From Gracilimonas sp040882225 (GTDB lineage Bacteria > Bacteroidota > Rhodothermia > Balneolales > Balneolaceae), in contig JBBEBR010000017.1 of assembly GCA_040882225.1 (NCBI GenBank), positions 212,266 through 276,265 of the forward strand: a stretch of DNA of 64,000 nt. The letters are read 5' to 3'. This document shows positions 28,238 through 37,216 of this stretch, in pieces; the stretch's first letter is position 1; each line of letters begins with the position of its first letter. Under the pieces are notes generated by a model that saw only the letters and a list, made by a program, of their open reading frames with translations, did not search any database and had not been told where the DNA came from. The translations under genes and the position numbers were made by a program.

Positions 28238-31200
28238 ATGCTAAAGCGGATCATACTTATATTTATTATCGTAATATGTGCAGTTATAGATACCGCTGCA
28301 TTTCAGGCAGAAAGTCAACGATTTAATTGGGAAACCTTTACTCATCAATACGCCGTAAGACATTTCACTTCTGACAACGGACTACCTGTTAACTCAATTG
28401 GAAATCTCATAATAAATTCAGATGGTTTTATCTACATCTCGACTTTTGATGGGCTCGTGCGCTTCGATGGACATGAGTTCGTAACCTATAATACCACGAA
28501 TACTCCGGGACTTAAGCGGAATAGGATTGCGCACCTTTTATCTGGACCTGATAACGCACTTTGGATACTTGACACCTCTGACAATTTATATCTTTTTAAG
28601 AATGGAATAGCCATTCCCTATAATTCCAGAATTGGAGATGATAGAGTAGGTGTAATTTATATAGAATATGATGAGGAAAATATGTTGTCCGTTTTCACGA
28701 ATAAGGGGCGATTCCGATATTTGGGAAATGATGAATTCCTACAATCAGATACAGTTTCATATTCCAACACTTCTTTGATAGTGAGGCCATATCGCCCTGA
28801 AATGAGAAATATCTATAAATTTGAAGAAGGGTTGGTTATAGATGGGAAGACAATCATCAGCCCATTTGATTCGACAATTACTATAGCTCCTGACCGTGAA
28901 GGAGGATTTTGGATAAAAACCACATCAGCAGGCATTTATCAAATCTATCCAAAAAAGATGATTACGATCGGAAAGAAAATACATGAAGGGCTTTTCAATG
29001 TTTATGGTATTAATGAAGATAAGAAAGGGGCAATTTGGTTTAATGGGTTTAATTCTGGCATTTTCCGAATCGAAAATGATAAACTGACCATATGGAGTAA
29101 AGAGAATGGCACTCTTCCCGAAACAGCAACCCGAAGTATTCTTTCCTTAACTAACGGTGATACCTTCGCCGCTGGAAGCAATGGTATTTATAAATTGGAA
29201 AGTTCACGGTGGGTTATTCCAAAGCTTTTTAACGATCAAATAGGGGGTGTTGACGCTCTTTTCCAAGATTCCGAAGAAAGGTTTTGGATTGGAAGTAATA
29301 AAGGACTTTATCGAACAAAAAATGGAACAGCTAATTTATTCAGAGATACGAATGGAATTACAATCAATCAAACCAAATCGGGCGCTGATTTTTTTAATCA
29401 AGGTGTGTTGTTTGCTACATCAGGACAGGGAATTGCTCTTCTAAACACCTCCGACACTTTTAAATTCATTACCGAAAATGTTGGTATGAATAGCAATCTG
29501 ATCCGGGAGGTATATGTGGCTTCGGTAGATACAATATGGGCAGTGACGGAAGATCAGGGTTTAAACAGAATTATCTTAAATAGTGACTTTAGCCCTATTA
29601 AAATTACCCAAATTACAGAAAGAGATGGGTTGATTGATAATTCACTTCACCGAATGGTTAGAGATAAATTTGGCTACTTATGGATCAATTCGAATGGTGG
29701 GATTATGAGAATTAGCGAGAGAGAGTTGAATGCATATGCAGATGGAGAATTGAGTTCTCTCAATGTTCAAGGATTCACTTCGAAAGATGATCTGGAAAAC
29801 AGCGAAGGGAATGGAGGTATTCAATCGGCAGGATTGATTACTAGTGAAGGAGCTCTTGTTTTTCCAAATCAGGCTGGGATAGTTTATACTCGTCCAGAGT
29901 GGCATATAGAGTCGAGCACTAATACACTTGTTGAACCTATCGCAGATGCATTGATCACGCCCGACTCCTCTATTTCGCTATTGGGGTTAGAAAGCATTTC
30001 CCTTCCTAAATCGATTCGAGATTTACAGATCAAATTTACACTGCCTACTTTTACAAACCCCAATAAACTTATTCTTGAATACAAACTTGACGGCATCAAC
30101 AAAAATTGGCAAAAAGTTGGAACTGAAAGATTGGCCACATTTACAAATTTGTCTGGAGGGAGTCATTCTTTTCAAATGCGGGGTAAACTTACGGGACAGA
30201 AAAACTATTCTACCAGTAGTATCGAATTATATGTCCCCTTGCTATTTCAAGAAACCAGTTGGTTTTACCTGTTGATTATTATTTCAGGATTTGGATTGAT
30301 TGCTGGGGTGTCCAAATATCGGGTTCGTACTTTAAAAGAGCGAGAACGTAAACTAAAGCTTCTTGTTGAAGAACAAACTGAGGAATTAAAAAAAGCAGCG
30401 GATCAAAAAGCACGTTTTTTTAATGGAATTACCCATGAACTTAAAACTCCTCTATCACTAATTATAGGTCCAGTAGACGATATGCTCCAACAATCTAACA
30501 ACCAAACTTCTGAAAATGCAAGTTCTAATCTCAGAATGATCCAGCGGAATGGATACCGTTTAAAGCATTTGGTAGATCAAATACTCAATGTCACTAAACT
30601 AAATGCAGATGCTATTAAACTAGAATTGCAACCAGATAACCTATCTGATCTTACAAGAAAGATAGCAGGTCAATTTCATTCCTTACTAGAGCAAGAAGGT
30701 ATACAAATTAAGATACCTGCTACTGATTTTTCCGAGCATATATATGTAGATAGAGAAGCTTGGGAACGAATTTTGATTAATCTGATTAGTAATGCAATCA
30801 AATTCTCGCCGAAAGGAAGTACTATTCAAGTCTATCTTAAAGAAGCGGAGGATGAGGTATCCATATTCTTAAAAGATGAGGGGTTTGGGATTCCTGTTCA
30901 AGATCAGCATAAAGTGTTTGATTACCTCTATCAGGTTGAAGGGAAAAGTGCTTTTGAAGGTACAGGAATTGGACTATTTCTGGTAAAAGGCTTGGTCGAA
31001 GAAATGGGGGGAAGTATAAAGCTAAAGTCGGCACTAGGCGAAGGCTCAGAATTTGAAATCACCCTTAAAAAGGGTTATAAACATTTTAACTCTATACATA
31101 ATATTACGCATAATTACCTGATTGGTGATCAGGTTGGAAAAGAAAATATAACAAAGAATACTCCTGTTGGAGTAACTATGTCATCAGTTGAGCATAATGA

Positions 31201-31921
31201 GTTGATACTTATAGTTGAGGATAATAAAGATTTCCAGGAATATATAACTTCTCTTCTGTCTTCAAAGTATAACGTTGTGAATGCTCATAATGGTCGTGAA
31301 GCACTGAAATTGATGAAAACTTTAAGCCCCAATCTGGTCATTTCCGATATTATGATGCCAGAAATGAATGGAATTGAATTCGTTAATGCTCTTCGAGCAA
31401 AAGAGAAGTTTGAGCACCTCCCTGTGATTTTTCTTTCAGCAAAAAACCTTGATGAAGATATGAGTACAGGTCTTTCATCGGGTGCAGATATTTATCTTAC
31501 TAAACCAATTAGAAGTAATTTATTACTCACACAAATTGAAGCGGTGCTTAGAAGAGAGCGAATACTTCGATCTTTTACTTTTACTGAAGTAGAAGAAACT
31601 AAAAGTAAATCGGTTTTATTTACTCAGGTTAGAAAAATTGTTTATCGGCAATTGGCTAATCCGTCTTTGAATGTGGGGATGTTAGCAGAAACATTATACA
31701 TTAGTAAAACGCGATTATATGCAAAATGGAATAGTTTTAGCAAAATTTCTTTAAATGATTATATAAAGCAAACCAGACTTATCGAAGCGAAAGTACTTTT
31801 GAGCGAAAAAGGATTCACAGTTCAGGAAACAGCCCGTGCTGTGGGATATACAGATGCTAATTATTTTTCCACCAGCTTTAAGAAACAGTTTGGATATTCT
31901 CCTTCAGAAATTAAGATATAG
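28238..31921 (+). CDS. hybrid two-component sensor/AraC regulator (HTCS), sensor B
   Basis: 1,227 residues, the shortest of the four hybrid sensors here. Signal peptide (MLKRIILIFIIVICAVIDTA), propeller repeats (DNGLPVNSIGN, FDGLVRFDGHEF), Y_Y_Y domain (about 580-660), one transmembrane helix (about 671-691), HisKA with GITHELKTPLS (His733), HATPase ending GTGIGLFLVKGLVEEMGGS, receiver with VISDIMMPEMNG (Asp1037) and IYLTKPI, and an AraC helix-turn-helix (about 1134-1227, VGYTDANYFSTSFKKQFGYS). All catalytic residues are intact. It is closest to sensor C (37217). Its stop codon touches the stop of the convergent PID-CTERM gene with no spacer. Probable regulator of the divergent GLUG/LamG protein through the 21-bp repeat between them (inference). 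Confidence 0.94.
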   Translation: MLKRIILIFIIVICAVIDTAAFQAESQRFNWETFTHQYAVRHFTSDNGLPVNSIGNLIINSDGFIYISTFDGLVRFDGHEFVTYNTTNTPGLKRNRIAHLLSGPDNALWILDTSDNLYLFKNGIAIPYNSRIGDDRVGVIYIEYDEENMLSVFTNKGRFRYLGNDEFLQSDTVSYSNTSLIVRPYRPEMRNIYKFEEGLVIDGKTIISPFDSTITIAPDREGGFWIKTTSAGIYQIYPKKMITIGKKIHEGLFNVYGINEDKKGAIWFNGFNSGIFRIENDKLTIWSKENGTLPETATRSILSLTNGDTFAAGSNGIYKLESSRWVIPKLFNDQIGGVDALFQDSEERFWIGSNKGLYRTKNGTANLFRDTNGITINQTKSGADFFNQGVLFATSGQGIALLNTSDTFKFITENVGMNSNLIREVYVASVDTIWAVTEDQGLNRIILNSDFSPIKITQITERDGLIDNSLHRMVRDKFGYLWINSNGGIMRISERELNAYADGELSSLNVQGFTSKDDLENSEGNGGIQSAGLITSEGALVFPNQAGIVYTRPEWHIESSTNTLVEPIADALITPDSSISLLGLESISLPKSIRDLQIKFTLPTFTNPNKLILEYKLDGINKNWQKVGTERLATFTNLSGGSHSFQMRGKLTGQKNYSTSSIELYVPLLFQETSWFYLLIIISGFGLIAGVSKYRVRTLKERERKLKLLVEEQTEELKKAADQKARFFNGITHELKTPLSLIIGPVDDMLQQSNNQTSENASSNLRMIQRNGYRLKHLVDQILNVTKLNADAIKLELQPDNLSDLTRKIAGQFHSLLEQEGIQIKIPATDFSEHIYVDREAWERILINLISNAIKFSPKGSTIQVYLKEAEDEVSIFLKDEGFGIPVQDQHKVFDYLYQVEGKSAFEGTGIGLFLVKGLVEEMGGSIKLKSALGEGSEFEITLKKGYKHFNSIHNITHNYLIGDQVGKENITKNTPVGVTMSSVEHNELILIVEDNKDFQEYITSLLSSKYNVVNAHNGREALKLMKTLSPNLVISDIMMPEMNGIEFVNALRAKEKFEHLPVIFLSAKNLDEDMSTGLSSGADIYLTKPIRSNLLLTQIEAVLRRERILRSFTFTEVEETKSKSVLFTQVRKIVYRQLANPSLNVGMLAETLYISKTRLYAKWNSFSKISLNDYIKQTRLIEAKVLLSEKGFTVQETARAVGYTDANYFSTSFKKQFGYSPSEIKI

Positions 31922-32107
31922 TTACTGGGTTTTATTATTTCTGAGCTTTTTCCAAGCATACATTCCGCCTGCTGCTGCGAGCAGCCCAAGTCCGCCATCA
32001 ATGGGGGCTTGAGAAGGAGCTGAAGGAAGTCCGGGTTGAGCTAGAGCAAGGGTTGTGGTTATGAGTAAAATGCTAAGTGTTGCGAAGATTATAATCGTTG
32101 TTTTCAT
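31922..32107 (-). CDS. PID-CTERM sorting-domain peptide (copy 2)
   Basis: 61 residues, paralogous to the peptides at 23734 and 52571: signal peptide (MKTTIIIFATLSILLITTTL, then ALAQ), spacer PGLPSAPSQ, APIDGGLGLL, hydrophobic AAAGGMYAW, basic tail KKLRNNKTQ. It follows the cassette 2 secreted protein after a 78-base spacer identical to that of copy 1, while its own coding sequence has diverged from copy 1 after the first codons. Its stop codon (TTA at 31922-31924 on the plus strand) directly adjoins the TAG of sensor B. Confidence 0.82.
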   Translation of the reverse strand: MKTTIIIFATLSILLITTTLALAQPGLPSAPSQAPIDGGLGLLAAAGGMYAWKKLRNNKTQ

Positions 32108-32482
32108 GATTGGAAATTTTGAATGCTGAATTATGAATGTTGAATTAGATCATCCAATTCAACATTCAAAATCCATAATTTATAATTACTTGATAAGTGT
32201 TAATTTTTTGGTGAAGACTGCATTTCCGGCTTGCAGCCGGTAGATATACATTCCTGAAGACAGACTACTTGCGTCAAAATTAAAGGTGTGCCGACCAGCT
32301 GTCTTGTTTTGCCCATTTAAGAGTGTAGCCACTTTTCGCCCGAGCACATCAAAGACTTCCAATGTAACTTGTCCATTTTGTGGTAACCCAAAAGCAATGG
32401 TCGTACTTGGATTAAACGGGTTTGGATAGTTTTGTTGAAGTTCAACCGTAGTTGGCAAGTCAATAATTGGCTCATTACTAAC
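32097..32482 (-). repeat. 386-bp block identical to 23909-24294, with intercistronic hairpin
   Basis: Second copy of the identical 3' module: PID-CTERM start, hairpin spacer (32108-32185, GAATGTTGAATT / AATTCAACATTC) and sorting tail. Identity ends abruptly at 32482, inside the coding region just before the tail. A further block around 33070-33180 matches 24880-24990 with a single difference. Confidence 0.85.
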
Positions 32483-35400
32483 GGCTTGGCTGGAAGTAAT
32501 CGTGAGTGTGAATCTTGGATTGGTATCCGATTTGGCTTTCATCACTTTCGGCTTCATTACTTGGTGAACAAGATGTAGCTGATCCGTTTCTTTTTGCTTC
32601 GCTTTAGAAGCTGAAAGCTGCAAACTGATCGCTGATGGTTCCCGCAGATCAATTTCTTCGCCCGTTACATTATCTCGGAGGGTAAACTGCCAGTCTTCGG
32701 GGAGCGATTCGGTATTCCAGCTTAGTTCGAAATCCGTTTGAGTGGATAGCGATCCGCCCCTGCTGAAGTCTATATCTATGGAAATGGGTTTTTCCAGCTC
32801 AGTTGGCAGAGCGTTGATATCGAAGGCTGTGCCGTCTTCATGTTGGGTGAACAGGCTAAGGTAATCGTCATTCAAGGAGGCAAGTTTATAGGCATCCAAT
32901 TTGTCTTTTTGAACATCGGCTTGTTCATATAGCATCACAATAGCGGAGTTCGTAGCTCGTCCATCACTAATTGTCAATCGCAATTCAGGAACCGGGACTT
33001 CTTTTCGGAGGATGCCACCAGCACTGCGCGCTTCATCGGTGAAAGTGATGCTGGGGTCAGCGGCGTTGGCTTTTACCCAAAATCCTTGCCAAGGGGCAAT
33101 GAGTCCGTCTCCAAGTGAACCCACTTCGCCGTTCCAAGTTTGGTAGGTCGAGTCCGCATTATTCCACACGTAAATAGAAGTGTCGAGGTTGGTTTGGGTC
33201 CAACCGTTGGTTATGTCCCAATCGATAGTAGCACCATAAGGGTTTCCTACGAAGTTCCAACCGTCGTTGGCAAGCGTGCCTGAATCAGTGAAGGAAAGCG
33301 CAGGGGAAATCACTCCAGAAGATTGTGTGCTATCGAGACGAATTTCTTTGGGGAAGCCGTCAGGTGTACTATCATAATCAGAATCATCGTACACGAAAGT
33401 GATAAATCCTGTGCCTTGGGCTGGAATAACGGTGGCATTTGTAATAGAGGTAAATTCTCTAGCAGACTCATCCCAAAAATAGACATTAGAAGCCCCATTA
33501 TCGGGAGTATCGGAGCCGGGAAAGCCTTGCGTCCAGAGCGTATCCAACAATGAGCCATAGCTTGCATCGCCAAAAGGAGAACTCATCATGTGCCAGCCTT
33601 CATTTCCGGTGATAAAGGTGCCGTAGGGGTGGGTGTCTTCACTTTGGGAAATGCCTGAATCTAAAAAGCCGTGATTTTCGTTAGCGGTTTTATCGAGAGC
33701 GATTTCTCCTTCGGTTTCATCGAACGGATAATAAGCGATCAGCCCCTCTTCATCGCCATTTAACTGCTGGAACATATTTTGGCGGATTTCTTCTTCTGTC
33801 CTTGCAGTTTTCCATATCCTCACTTCATCAACAGCTCCATCCAAAGCCCCTGAAATCCAATTCAAGTCGCCAATACCTATCGTCCGGTTATTGTTATTTA
33901 AAGTCCCCGAATTTGTTGAGCTTACGTTGTCTGTTACATGTTCTCCATTCAAATATAATCTGGAATCTGTTCCATCGTACCATGCTGATAAATGATACCA
34001 AGTATCCAGGTCAACGATTTCATCTGCCGAAGAAGCAATTTTACTACCTGATGCATCCGATGGCTGAACGTTAAATTCTAATCTATTATTTGCATTAACC
34101 CGAAGCCAGAATCCTGTGTTTGCAGACCATTTTTCTACTAAGCCATTAAGCTTAGACGAATTGATCTTGAACCACAATTCGACGGTCAATGCTTCAAGAT
34201 CGTCATAAACAGAATTATTAGGAGCTTCGATACGTCCATCAGAAAATGCTACCGATTTCCCGGATACCAGGCTCTCGGGTTCGATATAACCGGGTAAGGG
34301 ATTTGGCACGGCATTTCTTAGATATGGGAAAGAATTTCCATTAGCGATACGCCAATCATTCGTAAAATCAAAGCCTGTGAAATTAGATCCTTGCCTCATC
34401 TGAGTTGTATTTAGAGCCGATCCTAATCCGTTATCTACACTTGTTGAATCGCTATTCCAGAATGAATTAGTGACTGTTGCCCCATTATCTGAATTAATTC
34501 GGCCGGTTAATCCTCCGACGTTTGTTGTTCCTGTAACTACACCTGCTGCATAACTGTTAGTAAATTGCATTCCAGTAGCGGTGTATGCAACTGCGCCACC
34601 CACATCTTCATTACCTGTAACTGTTGCAGTTGAATATAGGTTGGATACTTCAACTGTTTCTTCTAAAGATCCGGAAGAAAAAAGTCCAAAAACTCCCCCT
34701 ACATAATCTGTTCCGGTAACAGTACCGATTACATATATATTTGAAAAGCCTTCATCTGCACTGATCACTCTTCCTGCTACACCAGCTGTCGAAATATTAC
34801 CACCCGTAATATTAACATCTTTCATTCCTAAATTTTTAACCACTCCATTGTAAATATAGCCAAGTAAAGAAGCATTATTTTCGGATGGGCGGTTAATGTA
34901 TAAACCGGAAATAGTGTGTTCATTTCCATCAAAGCTACCAGAAAACGAAGAGGTTCCTACCGCATTACTTATCGGATCAAAACCCTTTCCATCATTCCAT
35001 AGAATCCCTTCAGAACTTCCTGTTGCTTCCGTTAAATCTATGTCTGAGACCAGTTCAAAATATTCATCAGGAAAGGCACGTACGGCATTTAGTTGTTCAG
35101 GATTGCTTATTTCGTAAGGGTCGCCAGAGGATCCATCGCCGTTATCGAATGCAAATCCTGGAGCCGGAGTTTGTTCGTTGTTAATCAAAGTTGGGAATGC
35201 CGCGGCTTCTATAATTTGCCAATTAGTTGTAAAATCAAAACCAGTGAATGAGGTTTCTTCACGCATTTCTATAGAAGTGAGTGCCGTCCCTTCACCATTA
35301 TCCGGGCTACCGGTTGTTGAGTTCCAATAGCTGTCTGTGATTGTTGCAAGGTTTCGTCCAACTAAAGCACCTGTATTTGTATCTCCTGTGGCGGTTCCAG

Positions 35401-37090
35401 TCGAATAACTTGTGCTAAGCGTCCCGCTATTATTATGATAGCCAACCGCTCCACCTATCGAGCCTGCACCGCTAACATCTGCAGAACTATAACTGGAACT
35501 AATATCTCCACCAATATTATTGCCGACAATTCCCCCTACATTTGAACTTCCCGATACTTCACCACTTACCCATATTTCTTCAATGGTTGCATCATTGAGA
35601 TACCCAGTAATTATACCTGTATTACTGCCACCTGTAATATCAGCATTTTCAAATGCTAACCGAGTGATTTCACCACCAGCATTTATTCTTCCAAATAATC
35701 CTACCCCGAGTTGTCCCTCACGATTAATAAATATGTTTGAGATGGTATATCCATTTCCATCAAGAGACCCAACAAACGGAGTTGATGAATTACCAATAGG
35801 ATCCCAGCCTTTCCCATCAAACCAAAATATTCCTCCATCACTTGTTGCTGTACTAAGATCAATATTAGAGGTAAGTTTATAATGCGCATCCAAATTTATT
35901 TGTATTGCGCTAAGTTGTGGTGGTGTATTTATTTCAAAGGGATCAACTGAGGTCCCCGAGCCTGTTGATAGTACAAACCCAGGGTATTCGGAGTAATCGA
36001 AATTAGATAAGTAGGGAAAAGTGGCACCTTGAAATATTTTCCATTCACTCGTAAAATCAAAGCCATCAAAAGAATTCTCATCTCGGAATTCATCAATTGT
36101 TAATGCAATTCCGACACCGTTATCTGCTCCACCATTGTTTTCATTCCAATAACTGTTTTCAATAGTAGAGCCAATATCCGACGGGTTCAAGGCGCCAACT
36201 AATCCTCCTAAAGTTCCGGTTCCCGAAATACTGCCTTCAAAGTATGAGTTTTTTATATATTTGGAATCTGTACTTCCTCCAATTACATAAAAGCCCACAA
36301 GTCCACCTAAATATCCATCACTAGTTCCAGTAACATTTCCTAATGAGTACGAGTTTTCAACTATTCCATTATATGTTTCAGCTATCAATCCTCCAATTAT
36401 GTGTCCACCCTCAACATCGCCAGTTGCATAACTTTTTAAAACAGTACCATTATAAATCTGACCTAATAGTCCTCCATTTCTAGACGCGGTATTTGCAGAT
36501 GTTATATTTACAGAAGTCGAGCTGTTTTGAATAACTGACTGCCCGGATATACCCGCAACAAGACCACCCATGTAAACAGTGCCACCATTCGCTGTGCCAT
36601 TTAACTCCCCAGTAGAATAGCTATTTATTAATTCGCCACCTCCTTTAATTGTTGAAGCAATTGAGCCACCATTTCTCCCAGTAAAGTTTACATTTTCAAG
36701 CGATATATTTTCTAATGTGGCTCCTGATACAAGGTTGAATAATCCCACTCGATCATCTGGTCGATTTATATGCAGGTTACTGATGGTATATCCATTCCCA
36801 TCATATGAACCGGTAAAAGGACTTGATGTAGTTCCTATTGGCTCCCAACCTGCACCAGAGTGCCAGTTAATCGTTTCGGATGCATCTATATCTGCAACCT
36901 GAATAAAAATACGATCCTTAAAATCTTGAGTTCGAGAAATCCAAAGCAAGTTTCCGAGATTTTCTACTAAATATGGATTTTCTTCAGTTCCTTGACCTTT
37001 TAAAAAATCCACTGTTTGTGCAGAGACTTGTGAACTAGTAATTAATATTGCAACTATACATAACGCGATTGAAAAAAAGAAGGCTTTCAT
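32186..37090 (-). CDS. GLUG-repeat and LamG-domain secreted protein with type IX sorting tail (cassette 2)
   Basis: The favoured start is ATG 37090, giving 1,634 residues and a good signal peptide (MKAFFFSIALCIVAILITSS, then QVSAQ). In-frame starts further upstream (to 37186) would put about 32 polar residues before it. The distance to the operator also matches cassette 1 only with 37090. Three GLUG modules (cassette 1 has two), each opening with a GTxExPYLVEN/GTSVDPFEI/GSSGDPYEI segment followed by a WxPIGxxxxPFxGxxDGNGYTISxLxINR segment, then a LamG-like domain (about 947-1150), the shared WTQGFPGSD...GWNFVGNPYGATIDWD region and the sorting tail. Two modules versus three suggests module gain or loss. 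Likely a surface adhesin controlled by sensor C. Confidence 0.92.
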   Translation of the reverse strand: MKAFFFSIALCIVAILITSSQVSAQTVDFLKGQGTEENPYLVENLGNLLWISRTQDFKDRIFIQVADIDASETINWHSGAGWEPIGTTSSPFTGSYDGNGYTISNLHINRPDDRVGLFNLVSGATLENISLENVNFTGRNGGSIASTIKGGGELINSYSTGELNGTANGGTVYMGGLVAGISGQSVIQNSSTSVNITSANTASRNGGLLGQIYNGTVLKSYATGDVEGGHIIGGLIAETYNGIVENSYSLGNVTGTSDGYLGGLVGFYVIGGSTDSKYIKNSYFEGSISGTGTLGGLVGALNPSDIGSTIENSYWNENNGGADNGVGIALTIDEFRDENSFDGFDFTSEWKIFQGATFPYLSNFDYSEYPGFVLSTGSGTSVDPFEINTPPQLSAIQINLDAHYKLTSNIDLSTATSDGGIFWFDGKGWDPIGNSSTPFVGSLDGNGYTISNIFINREGQLGVGLFGRINAGGEITRLAFENADITGGSNTGIITGYLNDATIEEIWVSGEVSGSSNVGGIVGNNIGGDISSSYSSADVSGAGSIGGAVGYHNNSGTLSTSYSTGTATGDTNTGALVGRNLATITDSYWNSTTGSPDNGEGTALTSIEMREETSFTGFDFTTNWQIIEAAAFPTLINNEQTPAPGFAFDNGDGSSGDPYEISNPEQLNAVRAFPDEYFELVSDIDLTEATGSSEGILWNDGKGFDPISNAVGTSSFSGSFDGNEHTISGLYINRPSENNASLLGYIYNGVVKNLGMKDVNITGGNISTAGVAGRVISADEGFSNIYVIGTVTGTDYVGGVFGLFSSGSLEETVEVSNLYSTATVTGNEDVGGAVAYTATGMQFTNSYAAGVVTGTTNVGGLTGRINSDNGATVTNSFWNSDSTSVDNGLGSALNTTQMRQGSNFTGFDFTNDWRIANGNSFPYLRNAVPNPLPGYIEPESLVSGKSVAFSDGRIEAPNNSVYDDLEALTVELWFKINSSKLNGLVEKWSANTGFWLRVNANNRLEFNVQPSDASGSKIASSADEIVDLDTWYHLSAWYDGTDSRLYLNGEHVTDNVSSTNSGTLNNNNRTIGIGDLNWISGALDGAVDEVRIWKTARTEEEIRQNMFQQLNGDEEGLIAYYPFDETEGEIALDKTANENHGFLDSGISQSEDTHPYGTFITGNEGWHMMSSPFGDASYGSLLDTLWTQGFPGSDTPDNGASNVYFWDESAREFTSITNATVIPAQGTGFITFVYDDSDYDSTPDGFPKEIRLDSTQSSGVISPALSFTDSGTLANDGWNFVGNPYGATIDWDITNGWTQTNLDTSIYVWNNADSTYQTWNGEVGSLGDGLIAPWQGFWVKANAADPSITFTDEARSAGGILRKEVPVPELRLTISDGRATNSAIVMLYEQADVQKDKLDAYKLASLNDDYLSLFTQHEDGTAFDINALPTELEKPISIDIDFSRGGSLSTQTDFELSWNTESLPEDWQFTLRDNVTGEEIDLREPSAISLQLSASKAKQKETDQLHLVHQVMKPKVMKAKSDTNPRFTLTITSSQAVSNEPIIDLPTTVELQQNYPNPFNPSTTIAFGLPQNGQVTLEVFDVLGRKVATLLNGQNKTAGRHTFNFDASSLSSGMYIYRLQAGNAVFTKKLTLIK

Positions 37091-37153
37091 AGAGCAAAAT
37101 TTTTGAGTTGATGAATTTTGGCTTTTAGTCATGCATAGGTTAGTATTTTTAAC

Positions 37154-37195
37154 CTTTGAATACGTCCAGATTTTCTTTAAAATCATCTAAATAAT
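37154..37195. promoter_or_regulatory. 21-bp direct-repeat operator, cassette 2
   Basis: CTTTGAATACGTCC starts at 37154 and CTTTAAAATC at 37175, again 21 bp apart. Both half-sites match those of cassette 1 (CTTTGAATAYGT and CTTTAAAATC), while the bases around them differ. Distances to the start codons are 64 (secreted protein) and 42 (sensor), against 67 and 43 in cassette 1. Confidence 0.65.
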
Positions 37196-37216
37196 ACTCA
37201 CAGGGCGCTATATTTG

